DNA of 60,436 bases from Dysgonomonas sp. 521. GTDB lineage: Bacteria > Bacteroidota > Bacteroidia > Bacteroidales > Dysgonomonadaceae. Shown piece by piece: positions 28,302 to 38,000 of the stretch (position 1 is the stretch's first letter; every line of letters begins with the position of its first letter). The DNA lies in the NCBI RefSeq assembly GCF_010501055.1, contig NZ_QVMO01000046.1, positions 25,427-85,862 of the forward strand, in the 5' to 3' direction. The translations under genes were made by a program, and so were the position numbers. The notes under the pieces were generated by a model. It ran no database searches. It worked only from the letters and a program-made list of their open reading frames with translations, and was not told the origin of the DNA.

Positions 28302-29639
28302 TTATACAACACCCTGTGCAATCATTGCCCGGGCTACTTTCATAAACCCGGCCACATTCGCACCTTTTACGTAGTTGATATATCCTCCGTTTTCCTTGCC
28401 AAATTTAAGGCACTGGCTATGTATATTTTTCATTATGCCATGCAGACGCTGGTCTACCTCTTCGGCTGCCCATTGTATATGCATCGCGTTCTGGCTCATT
28501 TCCAGACCCGAAGTTGCCACACCACCTGCATTTACCGCTTTACCCGGAGCAAACAGTACCTGTTTTTCAATAAACAGATCAACAGCTTCTGCCGTACAGC
28601 CCATATTGGAAACCTCAGCTACGCAGGTAACGCCATTAGCGATCAGAGCTTCGGCGTCTTTTACATTCAATTCATTCTGGATAGCGCAAGGCAAAGCAAT
28701 GTCTACCTTTTCCACCCAAGGTTTCTTACCAGCGTGGAATACGGAGTTAGGATATTTTTCAGCATAAGGAGCGACCACGTCATTACCCGAATCGCGAAGC
28801 TCAAGCATATACTCAATCTTATCCCCACTCACGCCGTCGGCGTCGTAGATATAACCATCGGGGCCGGAGATAGTAACTACTCTCGCCCCCAGTTCGGTAG
28901 CTTTCAGGGTAGCACCCCACGCCACATTCCCAAACCCGGAAATGGCAACAGTCTTTCCTTTCAGATCTATACCTTTAGCCTTCAGCATTTCGTTTACAAA
29001 GTACAGTGCGCCGAATCCGGTCGCTTCAGGACGTACTAACGAGCCGCCATATTCGAGCCCTTTACCTGTAAATGTACCAGTATTTTCACGAGCCAGCTTC
29101 TTATACATTCCGTACAGATACCCAACTTCGCGCGTGCCCACACCGATATCACCGGCAGGAACATCCGTATCAGGCCCTATATTGCGCCACAATTCGAGCA
29201 TGAATGCCTGGCAGAAACGCATAATCTCAGCATTTGATTTCCCTCTGGGACTAAAGTCTGAGCCGCCTTTGCCTCCACCCATTGGTAATGTGGTCAAAGC
29301 ATTCTTAAATGTTTGTTCAAATCCTAAAAATTTAAGAGAAGAAAGGTTTACTGAGGCATGAAATCTCAGTCCACCTTTATATGGTCCAATAGCATTGTTA
29401 AACTGCACACGGTAACCCAGATTTACCTGAATCTCTCCTCTATCGTCCACCCAAGGCACCTTGAATGTGAAGATACGGTCAGGCTCTACCAAACGTTCGA
29501 TAATACGGTTTTTCTCAAATTCCGGGTGTTGATTATAAACATCTTCTATAGATACAAGCACTTCCTTTACAGCTTGTAAGAATTCGGACTCTCCGGGGTG
29601 TTTTGCCTCTAAAGCTGATAAAATGTCATTAATTTTCAT
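28302..29639 (-). CDS. gdhA: Glutamate dehydrogenase, hexameric (likely NADP-linked)
   Basis: The enzyme makes glutamate from 2-oxoglutarate and ammonia, the main ammonia route in Bacteroidales. At 445 residues it is the normal hexameric type. Substrate-site motifs: GPYKGGLRFH near 86-94 and PMGGGKGGSDF with catalytic Lys124; PAGDIGVG carries the active-site Asp. The dinucleotide fold GFGNVAWG lies near residue 236. NADP preference is inferred from the family. A terminator and a -7 box bracket it as a single-gene unit. Confidence 0.96.
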   Translation of the reverse strand: MKINDILSALEAKHPGESEFLQAVKEVLVSIEDVYNQHPEFEKNRIIERLVEPDRIFTFKVPWVDDRGEIQVNLGYRVQFNNAIGPYKGGLRFHASVNLSSLKFLGFEQTFKNALTTLPMGGGKGGSDFSPRGKSNAEIMRFCQAFMLELWRNIGPDTDVPAGDIGVGTREVGYLYGMYKKLARENTGTFTGKGLEYGGSLVRPEATGFGALYFVNEMLKAKGIDLKGKTVAISGFGNVAWGATLKATELGARVVTISGPDGYIYDADGVSGDKIEYMLELRDSGNDVVAPYAEKYPNSVFHAGKKPWVEKVDIALPCAIQNELNVKDAEALIANGVTCVAEVSNMGCTAEAVDLFIEKQVLFAPGKAVNAGGVATSGLEMSQNAMHIQWAAEEVDQRLHGIMKNIHSQCLKFGKENGGYINYVKGANVAGFMKVARAMIAQGVV

Positions 29640-29672
29640 GATCTAACGGTTTAAATCAGTTGGTTTACTATA

Positions 29673-29680
29673 CAAATGTA
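29673..29680 (-). promoter_or_regulatory. -7 box of gdhA
   Basis: TACATTTG on the minus strand, 34 bases before the gdhA start, matches TAnnTTTG. Confidence 0.55.
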
Positions 29681-29856
29681 TAAATAAAGAAATAATTTTT
29701 CTCACGTTATTTCCTTTTTTTTCACTCTCAATAACATGATTAACAACATAAAAACGGAGGTTAACACGAGTAATAAATTAAAAGTTACAGGTTGCTCATT
29801 GTCAACGGTTAATACATAATTCATCGCTCATAATTCATAATTCTTATTTAAATTCT

Positions 29857-29864
29857 TACTTTTG
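29857..29864 (+). promoter_or_regulatory. -7 box of the serine acetyltransferase-like gene
   Basis: TACTTTTG matches TAnnTTTG; start codon 21 bases on, so the leader is very short. Confidence 0.5.
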
Positions 29865-29884
29865 TCGTATACAACGCCAAAATC

Positions 29885-30703
29885 ATGACAAATATTTACG
29901 AAATAGCCAAGAAACTGAGGGCGGAGTCGAAGCATCTGCCAATTAACCGAATAGAACTCGAAGATGCCCTGAATACCCTTATACACAGGGTACTGTTTCC
30001 GATATGTGACCTTGAAAAATCGAGGGAGAAAAAGCTATATTATTTCTATTCCGTCCTGGTAGAGAACATTACTGCTTTGACCGACAGAGCCACTGCCGAA
30101 ACAATGGTGGATAAGTTCATCTCCCAATTGCCGGAACTTCAGGAAAAGCTTTATCATGAAGCTACCGTATATTACGAAAACGATCCGGCAGCCAAGTCGA
30201 TAGAAGAAGTCATCCTCACTTATCCCGGTTTTTTTGCGCAGGTAGTCTACCGCATATCGCACGAATTCTATAAGATGAACACGCCGATAATCCCCCGTTT
30301 ATTCTCGGAGTATGCCCATTCGAAAGTGGGAGTGGACATCAACCCCGGAGCAGAAATAGGACAAGGTTTTTATATAGACCACGGCACAGGTATCGTTTTC
30401 GGCGAGACGACAATAATCGGCAATAATGTGAAAATATACCAAGGGGTAACACTCGGCGCCTTATTCGTTACCAAAAGCCTTGCCAATGAAAAACGGCACC
30501 CTACCATCGAAGACAACGTGGTCATATATGCCGGAGCGACTATACTTGGCGGACAAACGGTTATCGGCCACGATTCTATAATAGGCGGTAATGCATGGCT
30601 CACCAAAAGTGTTGTGCCGTACTCTCTGGTACAGCAAAACTCGGAGATAAGGATACACAATACTTTAAAAACAGGAGAACATATTCTGGATTTTAATATA
30701 TAA
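29885..30703 (+). CDS. Serine O-acetyltransferase-like protein
   Basis: This 272-residue enzyme likely acetylates serine from acetyl-CoA, the first step to cysteine. Residues 1-135 form the helical N-terminal domain, ending GFFAQVVYRISHEF. The left-handed beta-helix follows: VGVDINPGAEIGQGFYIDHGTGIV, with hexapeptide repeats GNNVKIYQGVTLGAL and IIGGNAWL. His-Gly in DHGTG is the catalytic type in CysE. The C-terminal tail ends in DFNI, so the last residue is Ile as needed for binding cysteine synthase in CysE. No cysK is adjacent. Confidence 0.88.
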   Translation: MTNIYEIAKKLRAESKHLPINRIELEDALNTLIHRVLFPICDLEKSREKKLYYFYSVLVENITALTDRATAETMVDKFISQLPELQEKLYHEATVYYENDPAAKSIEEVILTYPGFFAQVVYRISHEFYKMNTPIIPRLFSEYAHSKVGVDINPGAEIGQGFYIDHGTGIVFGETTIIGNNVKIYQGVTLGALFVTKSLANEKRHPTIEDNVVIYAGATILGGQTVIGHDSIIGGNAWLTKSVVPYSLVQQNSEIRIHNTLKTGEHILDFNI

Positions 30704-30863
30704 GGCAGAATAAACAGGGATTATGCAATATTTTTCGTATTTTCGCATCAAATAAGGTTGCTGCCCTATTTATTATTTTGAAAGCAAATCAACATATGTT
30801 GATTGCAACTTGGAGATGTTATATAAAACTCTATCTACTCCTTAATTCTCTAGAAACAAACCA

Positions 30864-31316
30864 ATGGAAGAAGTTCGTAAAAATCCATCCTCTCTGATTA
30901 AAAGTACATTTCAGCAGGCAATAGATTCCTTATCAAAGGATTATGCGGGAAGTTCCTTTACCTATATCTTCATTACCGTAGATAAGGAAAGCGGCGAAGT
31001 TGCTTTTTATGATGACGAAGAAAATAAGGTTGCCGAAATAGTTGTTTTTGACTGGGTAAACAAGGTAGACGAACTTAGCGATGAACAAGTCATTTCTGTC
31101 CTGAGAGGCGTTACCGGGCAACTTGATGATGAAGACCGGTTTTCATCGCTCGACCTGTACAAGCCATTCTCGATAAATTATTCGGATGACGGTTTCGAAG
31201 TGATCGAGGAACTACTCCTTATAAACGAGGATTACGCCATCAAACCGGATAACGACCTGATGGAAAAGTTTGACCGCGAATTCGACGATTTCCTCGATAA
31301 GTTATTGAAAGAATAA
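30864..31316 (+). CDS. Conserved acidic protein of unknown function
   Basis: This 150-residue cytosolic protein is very acidic (runs such as DDEENKVAE and DREFDDFLDKLLKE). It begins with a short basic helix and then a beta strand-like part, AGSSFTYIFITVDKESGEVAFYDD. No signal, membrane or catalytic motif is seen; it is not recognised as a named family. Its stop abuts the stop of the convergent phosphatase gene with no gap. Confidence 0.65.
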   Translation: MEEVRKNPSSLIKSTFQQAIDSLSKDYAGSSFTYIFITVDKESGEVAFYDDEENKVAEIVVFDWVNKVDELSDEQVISVLRGVTGQLDDEDRFSSLDLYKPFSINYSDDGFEVIEELLLINEDYAIKPDNDLMEKFDREFDDFLDKLLKE

Positions 31317-32027
31317 TCAGGCCTCAATCTCTGTCAACCGCCCTTTTTCTACATAGCTCATATCAGCCATAGACTCTACGGTAAATTCGCCATCCTGATA
31401 AGTGACTTTACATACAGCCGCGTTGTCGAGTGGCTTTGTAAACAGCCTATGGCCTCCCAGTCCCAATAGCATAGCCAGAATACTCATCCCATGCGATACA
31501 ATCAGTATATCGCCATCGCCATACCGGGCTTCATTCTCGGCTATTTCACGCAGGCTCTCCTGAGTGCGCGATTCTACCTGAGAAAAGCTCTCTGCCAATC
31601 CCAGCTTATCTATCTTTTTTACGGCATCCAGTACATTCCCATAGTTGATCCGTTTCTCCAGTATAGCCTTAAACATTTCCTCCACGGACGTATAATGCAG
31701 ATAAAGTGCGGCACTGTTCCACATCACATGATTGAAATCGGCTTCGAAGCCGCCAAAACAGGCCTCACGCAACCCGGGCAATTCGATAACAGGCACATCG
31801 TCCTGACCTTTAGCTCCCAGTATTATCTGCACTGTTTGCCGGGTGCGGCGCAAGTCGCTGCAATAAGCCGTCCTGAACGTTATATCACTCAATCCATATC
31901 CAAGGTAACGTGCCGCGTCTATCCCTTCTTTTGTCAGAGGGGAATCACACCAACCCTGTACCCTGTCCAGTGTATTCATCAATGTTTTGCCATGACGGGC
32001 AACATATAATGTAATTTTTGAACTCAT
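31317..32027 (-). CDS. Histidine phosphatase family protein
   Basis: This 236-residue protein carries the phosphoglycerate mutase-like motif ARHGKTLMN (RHG at 11-13), the Arg in CSDLRRTRQT, the Glu in LREACFGGFE and the second His in LIVSHGMS. Members remove phosphate from small molecules or proteins; substrate unknown. It overlaps the thioesterase gene upstream by four bases, forming a three-gene unit. Confidence 0.9.
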   Translation of the reverse strand: MSSKITLYVARHGKTLMNTLDRVQGWCDSPLTKEGIDAARYLGYGLSDITFRTAYCSDLRRTRQTVQIILGAKGQDDVPVIELPGLREACFGGFEADFNHVMWNSAALYLHYTSVEEMFKAILEKRINYGNVLDAVKKIDKLGLAESFSQVESRTQESLREIAENEARYGDGDILIVSHGMSILAMLLGLGGHRLFTKPLDNAAVCKVTYQDGEFTVESMADMSYVEKGRLTEIEA

Positions 32028-32440
32028 CTCTTATCTTTCCATTCTAAATAACCGGCAAAGGCGCTGTCAAACATGTCAGGTTTGGCCACCTTGCCTTCTA
32101 TTAAACAAACTACCTCTATAACAGCGCTGGCACATAAAGTGTTGTCGGGGATACGTATTATCTGCTGATGAAAAAAGTAACGAAGCCCGTCTCGTACTAT
32201 CCTGATGGTACAAACAAACTCTTCGGAACCACGCAGCGAACTCCGGTAACTGATATTAGCATTACGTACTACCGGAATAATATTGGCCTCGGTCAGATCC
32301 CTTAGCCGCAAACCACATTTTTCCATCAATTCGTGGCGTGTCGCCTCAAAGTAATGTAGATATATCGCGTTGTTTACTACTCCCTGCGAGTCGCATTCGT
32401 AGTCGCGGACTTTCATTTTATTTTCAAATGTCAGTGCCAT
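32024..32440 (-). CDS. Acyl-CoA thioesterase, hot-dog fold (copy B)
   Basis: This protein has 138 residues from the ATG at 32440 (MALTFENKMKVRDYECD); a longer frame to 32485 would overlap the upstream gene by 29 bases and is less likely. The 4-hydroxybenzoyl-CoA thioesterase pattern is visible: D-x2-G-x2-N-x3-Y-x2-Y-x-E-x2-R in CDSQGVVNNAIYLHYFEATR. It is about 45 percent alike by eye to the gene just upstream, so the two are tandem duplicates. Substrate probably acyl-CoA. Confidence 0.88.
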   Translation of the reverse strand: MALTFENKMKVRDYECDSQGVVNNAIYLHYFEATRHELMEKCGLRLRDLTEANIIPVVRNANISYRSSLRGSEEFVCTIRIVRDGLRYFFHQQIIRIPDNTLCASAVIEVVCLIEGKVAKPDMFDSAFAGYLEWKDKR

Positions 32441-32456
32441 ATATAAGATTTCAAAT

Positions 32457-32861
32457 TTAAAGATTAAACGCTTTATCAAATACATCAGGCCTGCCTACCT
32501 TCCCGTTTACCATACAGGCTATTTCTATACGGGCTGTTGAACAGACTTTATTATCTTTCAAACGGATAATCTTTTGGTTGAAGATATAACGTATGCCTTC
32601 TTTTTCTATCGAATCGACTGTACAGATAAAATCATTACTACCCCGAAGTGAATGTTTGTAACGTATATATACACTTACTACTACCGCATCAATACCCTGC
32701 TGATGAAGTTCGAAGAAATTGAGCCCATGCTCTTCCAGAAACTCGTGACGTACTACCTCGTAATAATGCTGATAGTTGGCATTGTTGACAATACCCTGCG
32801 CGTCACATTCATAGTCGCGCACTTTGAGCTTATATTCGAATAAAGGATTATTATTTTTCAT
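32457..32861 (-). CDS. Acyl-CoA thioesterase, hot-dog fold (copy A)
   Basis: This 134-residue protein shares KVRDYECDAQGIVNN, the Tyr and Arg positions and the C-terminal VGRPDVFDKAF motif with the next gene. As in copy B, the Asp of ECDAQG is the likely catalytic residue. It is the first gene of a unit with a second thioesterase and a phosphatase, and its -7 box lies at 32887. Confidence 0.88.
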   Translation of the reverse strand: MKNNNPLFEYKLKVRDYECDAQGIVNNANYQHYYEVVRHEFLEEHGLNFFELHQQGIDAVVVSVYIRYKHSLRGSNDFICTVDSIEKEGIRYIFNQKIIRLKDNKVCSTARIEIACMVNGKVGRPDVFDKAFNL

Positions 32862-32886
32862 TTATCAACTCTGTATTTTTTCAACA

Positions 32887-32894
32887 CAAAGTTA
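32887..32894 (-). promoter_or_regulatory. -7 box of the thioesterase-phosphatase unit
   Basis: TAACTTTG on the minus strand, 26 bases before the start at 32861, matches TAnnTTTG. It sits in the 36-base gap after the esterase gene. Confidence 0.55.
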
Positions 32895-32897
32895 ATA

Positions 32898-34871
32898 TTA
32901 TTCCTGAGGGATTAAAAACTCTAAGGGAATATGCAACCTTTCATTCCATGCACTTTCGGAATGATCTTTTCCAATAAATTCTTTTGTAAGCCATTCTTTT
33001 GAAGTATATCCTTTCTGTTGCATCACATCATCAACAAGTAATTGATGGGTTTTATAGTATTTGTCGATGCCTTCCGTACCATAGTCGAAATAAATTTTAT
33101 GCCCGTCTGGTGATGGAAGATAAGACTTTAAATAATTGACGAAAGCCTGAGGAATCTCATTGTTTTCCGGATTGCCGGAATCGCCAATCCAATGTGTAGA
33201 CAAACATGCTGCTGCACCAAAGATTTCCGGATATTCACAAATCGCATATACTGAAATCAGCCCGCCCATACTCGATCCCATCACAATGGTATTCTCCCTG
33301 TCGGGCTTCGTACTATAATGTTTGTCAATATAAGGTTTTAATTCTTCTACAATGAAACGCAGGTAATTATCCGATTGTACTTCTACATCCATTCTTTTCC
33401 GCAAATCTTCCGGTAAAGATTCATATGGCTTTTGAGGAAAATATTCAGGATACCGGAATTTCCCGTTATTCCATATACCAACAATGATACAATCTTTTAT
33501 TTTTTTGTCTACTACTAATCTCCCTACTATAGAGTCTGCGTCCCATTCCTGACTGTTCCATGTGATATGCTTATCAAAAAGTGCCTGCCCGTCATGCATA
33601 TAGATCACGCTGTATTTTCTTGAAGGGGAATAACCTTCCGGCAACCACACATCTACATTTCTGGGTTGAACATGCGTGGATGCAAAATCAGTATAGCGCT
33701 CAATTGTACCTGTCGCCACGGTAGGGACTGAGTTACGGATTACATCAGCATACCTCTTTTTTATATCTACATAGTCACTGATCTGTTTATAATAATCATC
33801 GAGATTACCGGCTGTGTGCCAGTCGGGGTCGGGCATTTGTCTTTTTATTTCTTTCCAGTCCCTACCCTTAAAGAATAATGAATCCATTGTACATCCGGTC
33901 ATATTTTTGAAAGGACTTATAAAAATATATCCGTCAAAAAAGTCCTCCATACGGAAATCATTATAGCACATACTAAAGACGCTATTATCCGGCAGTCTTC
34001 CCAATGGCGTGTTATCCAAATCAAATCCTACTGGTTTATTTCCATTCATGTTCATAATGACCTCAATGGCTCCATCAGCCGGAGAACCCCAAAATCCTTT
34101 GGCCTTAGTTTTCGCTTCGAATGGCAGGTGAAACATTATATTGAATACTTTATCAGGATACTTCCGGTAAAGCCTGTTTCCCACGAAACCCGTATCATAA
34201 TCACAAAAGTCATCATTATTCATTTTCAGTACGGGCATTTTATATTTAGTGAAAACATGAACCAAGCCCATATATATCAGCGCTTTTTCATTTTTTTCAA
34301 TCACCTCTTTTTCTATTATCCGGGTTCTGAAGTCATCAGGAGTTCCCCGATAAAACACCTTACTCATATTTTCCGGATTTCTGGGCAATCCGAATTCACT
34401 CCAGTCGTATTGGTAGCTGATATTTACAATCCTGAATTTCTTCTTGCCGGCCGGTAATGTCTTGTTAAACTCCCATACTTTCCGGTATATATCGGTATAC
34501 TCTTTGTATGCCCAGCCTACATTATAATAAAACATCATATCGCGGGCTGTTTGCTCATCGTACTTATCCGCATTAAGCAAAGAATCCAGTCTGGCCTGCA
34601 TCTCAAATGCGCCAAACTCCATACACAGGTTAGTAACCCCGTTCCTGTACAATTGGGGGATAAGATCTTGCACAAAATCCAAATGGTTTTTAATACCGTG
34701 ATCTTCTCCCAGTAATACGAGGTCGTAACGTTGAAACTTGGATACAAGATATGTTGACGGTTCTATTCCGTTATCGCGGATATAATTATATTCTGGCTGG
34801 TAGGTAGTCTGGCTATTCAGAAACGGTGAAAATAAAATGAGAATAGAAAATAAGATAAGGTTGTTTTTCAT
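32898..34871 (-). CDS. Secreted two-domain protein: erythromycin esterase/ChaN-like plus serine esterase
   Basis: This 657-residue protein has a signal peptide (about 1-20, ending FLNSQ). Residues 30-330 resemble the erythromycin esterase / ChaN superfamily: LLGEDHG at 53-59, ending in a long cluster of conserved acidic and His residues (MEFGAFEMQARLD). Residues 385-657 are an esterase D-like alpha/beta hydrolase: SVIYMHDGQALFD, nucleophile Ser534 in GSSMGG, and probable His637 in GKDHSES. The fusion is unusual. Hydrolysis of an ester at the cell envelope is likely; substrates of either half are unknown. The next gene starts 26 bases after its stop. Confidence 0.82.
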   Translation of the reverse strand: MKNNLILFSILILFSPFLNSQTTYQPEYNYIRDNGIEPSTYLVSKFQRYDLVLLGEDHGIKNHLDFVQDLIPQLYRNGVTNLCMEFGAFEMQARLDSLLNADKYDEQTARDMMFYYNVGWAYKEYTDIYRKVWEFNKTLPAGKKKFRIVNISYQYDWSEFGLPRNPENMSKVFYRGTPDDFRTRIIEKEVIEKNEKALIYMGLVHVFTKYKMPVLKMNNDDFCDYDTGFVGNRLYRKYPDKVFNIMFHLPFEAKTKAKGFWGSPADGAIEVIMNMNGNKPVGFDLDNTPLGRLPDNSVFSMCYNDFRMEDFFDGYIFISPFKNMTGCTMDSLFFKGRDWKEIKRQMPDPDWHTAGNLDDYYKQISDYVDIKKRYADVIRNSVPTVATGTIERYTDFASTHVQPRNVDVWLPEGYSPSRKYSVIYMHDGQALFDKHITWNSQEWDADSIVGRLVVDKKIKDCIIVGIWNNGKFRYPEYFPQKPYESLPEDLRKRMDVEVQSDNYLRFIVEELKPYIDKHYSTKPDRENTIVMGSSMGGLISVYAICEYPEIFGAAACLSTHWIGDSGNPENNEIPQAFVNYLKSYLPSPDGHKIYFDYGTEGIDKYYKTHQLLVDDVMQQKGYTSKEWLTKEFIGKDHSESAWNERLHIPLEFLIPQE

Positions 34872-34968
34872 GATTTACGGACAATTGGTTTCTCAAAACT
34901 AATTATTAAAAACAGATGTAATATTCCGTAATATGTAAATTGTGCAACTAAGTATTCGCAAACGATTG

Positions 34969-34999
34969 CAAAAGAGGCCATTTCTTTCGAAATGGCCTC
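34969..34999 (-). terminator. Terminator of purL
   Basis: GAGGCCATTT and AAATGGCCTC form a perfect 10-bp stem with a 6-base loop; on the minus strand a T-run follows. Confidence 0.9.
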
Positions 35000-35020
35000 C
35001 ATCCTATTTATTGAAACAAA

Positions 35021-38000
35021 TTATTTTATTCCTTTCACCCATTCCCTTGCATTTACAAAGGCTTCCATCCACGGGGTAAAATCATCCCTGCGATGCTCGA
35101 ACGGATGATAAGCGCACTGCCATGTGAACAATGAACGTTCCAGATGCGGCATCATTACCAGATGGCGGCCGTCGTCAGATACAAGCCCGGCAGTATCAAA
35201 ATCCGAACCGTTCGGATTGCCCGGATAGTCGCTATAAATATATTTCATCGCGATATTGTATTCCGATTCCGCTTTAGGCATGGAGAAACGTCCTTCACCG
35301 TGGGCTACCCATATACCAAGCTTGCTGCCCGACAGGGAACCTAGCATTACGGACTTATTCTGAGGTATTTCGACGCTCACATAAGTAGATTCGAACTTAT
35401 GCGAAGCATTATGTTCCATCTTAGCCTTCACGTCATGCTCAGGATATACCAGCCCGAGTTCCATCATCAACTGGCAACCGTTGCATACTCCCAGGCTCAG
35501 TGTATCCTTGCGCTGGTAGTACTTGCGCAGGGTATCTTTCGCCTTCTCGTTGTACATGAAACTTCCCGCCCAGCCTTTAGCCGAACCGAGCACATCCGAG
35601 TTGGAGAATCCGCCACAGAATACAATCAGGTTTATATCTTCCAGTGTTTCCCTGCCCGAAGCCAGGTCTGTCATGTGGACGTCTTTCACATCGAAGCCTG
35701 CAAGATACAGGGCATAAGCCATTTCGCGTTCGCCATTCGTACCTTTTTCACGGATTATAGCCGCTCTGATCCCTGTCGGCTTAGTCCTGTTAGGGTCAAT
35801 ATTGTATTGTGCGAATTTACCCGTGAAAGAAGGATTTATATTAAACTGTAATGGCTGGTTCTTATAGTTCTGGAAACGTTCGGCAGCAAGTTTCTCCCCG
35901 CTTTGTTTCCTGTCCAGCAGGTATGACGATTCGAACCATACATCCCGCAATTCATCTATATCAAACTCCTGAGAGAACGCCTCTTTCTGTATAACCAGCT
36001 TCCTGTCCTCGATAGGTCTGGCAACAATGGCAAAACCGATTCCGTAATCGTCCAGTACCTTCTCTACCAGATGATGGTGTTTTACCTGAATCAGAATACC
36101 CGGATTTTCGGAGAATAAAACTTTAACTAAATCTGCATGATGAAGCTTATCAAGACGTGCCTCCAATCCGCCTTGCGGATTAGCAAAGCACATTTCGAGC
36201 ATCGTGGTTACAAGCCCCCCCGCAGAAATATCGTGTCCGGCAAGGATCAGCCCCCTGTCAACAAGTTCCTGCACGGCATTGAACGCGTTCTTGAAATACT
36301 CGGTATCCTGCACGGTAGGGACTTCTTCACCTACTTTATTCATGGTTTGGGCAAACGCCGAACCACCCAATTTGAAGGTATCGAAAGAGAAGTCGATATA
36401 ATACAGATAAGTTCCTTTTATATAAGCCAATACAGGCGAAACTATTTTGCGTATATTCCGTACTTCGCCGGCAGCCGAGATGATGACAGTTCCGGGAGAA
36501 TACACCTTATCTTCTCCATACTTCTGTGTCATCGACAGAGAATCTTTTCCGGTCGGTATATTAATACCCAGTTCGCAGGCGAACTCGGAACAGGCTTCGA
36601 CAGCACTATACAGGCGGGCGTCTTCACCCGGATTCTTACAAGGCCACATCCAGTTGGCACTCAACGAAATGCCTTTTAGCCCATCCTCGATAGGAGCAAA
36701 AATTATATTTGTAAGCGATTCAGCAATTGCCAGCACCGAACCTGCGGCAGGGTCTACCATCGCAGCCTGCGGCGCATGGCCGATAGATGTGGCAATACCT
36801 GCCCTACCCTTATAATCCAATGCTACAGCGCCAAGGTCGCTCAATGGCAATTGTATTTCACCCTGTGTCTGCTGGCGTGCGACCTTACCCGTTACCGAAC
36901 GGTCTACCTTGTTGGTCAACCAGTCTTTACAGGCTACAGCTTCCAGTTGGAGCACGTTCTTAATATATTCTTCCAGTTTAGACAAATCATATTCAGGCTT
37001 ACTGTACTCTTCTTCAACAGTTTCGTCCCGCATAATGGTTTTGGGCGCTTTGCCAAAGAAGTCTTCCAGTTTCAGGTCGATAGGACGTTTGCCGTCCGCC
37101 TGTTCGAATACGAACTTCATATCATTGGTGGTTTCGCCTACTACATACATCGGCGAACGTTCACGGTCTGCAATCCGTTTCATCTTATCAACGACTTCTT
37201 CCGGAATCAACAGGCCCATGCGTTCCTGGCTCTCATTTCCTACAATTTCCTTAGCAGAAAGAGTAGGGTCGCCAACCGGCAGTTTCGACATGTCTATTTT
37301 TCCTCCGGTAGCTTCCACCAGCTCCGACAGGCAATTGAGGTGGCCTCCTGCCCCGTGGTCGTGGATAGATACAATCGGGTTATCATCAGACTCCGCAAAG
37401 GCACGTATCACATTGGCGGTACGTTTCTGCATTTCGGGGTTGGCACGCTGAACAGCATTCAGTTCTATACCGCTTGAGTATTGCCCGGTATCTACTGACG
37501 ATACGGCGCCGCCGCCCATACCGATACGGTAGTTATCGCCGCCCAGTATGACTACTTTCTCGCCCGGCTTCGGATCGCCTTTCAGGGCGTCCCGCTTGTT
37601 GGCATAGCCTACACCTCCGGCAAGCATGATTACTTTATCATAAGCAAACTTCTTACGGTTCTCTTCATGTTCGAATGTCAGCAACGAACCACAGATAAGC
37701 GGCTGTCCGAAATGGTTTCCGAATGTAGACGCCCCATTCGATGCTTTTATCAGTATCTCTTCCGGCGTCTGGTACAGCCACGGGCGTTCGGGCACAGCCT
37801 CTTCCCATTGGCGTCCTGCCTTCGTGCGCGGATAGGAGGTCATATAAACCGCGGTTCCCGCAATGGGCAAAGATGCCTTACCCCCGCCCAGACGGTCACG
37901 GATTTCCCCTCCCGAACCTGTAGCAGCGCCATTGAAAGGCTCTACAGTGGTAGGGAAGTTATGTGTTTCAGCTTTTAACGAGAGAACCGATTTAATCGGT

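Noticed and set aside
36776..37477. Long open frame (233 codons) opposite purL
   Set aside because: It is antisense to a highly conserved gene. No signal, domain or start site of its own is seen, and similar long frames occur opposite gdhA (28419-29039) and opposite the carboxynorspermidine synthase gene (4025-4771).
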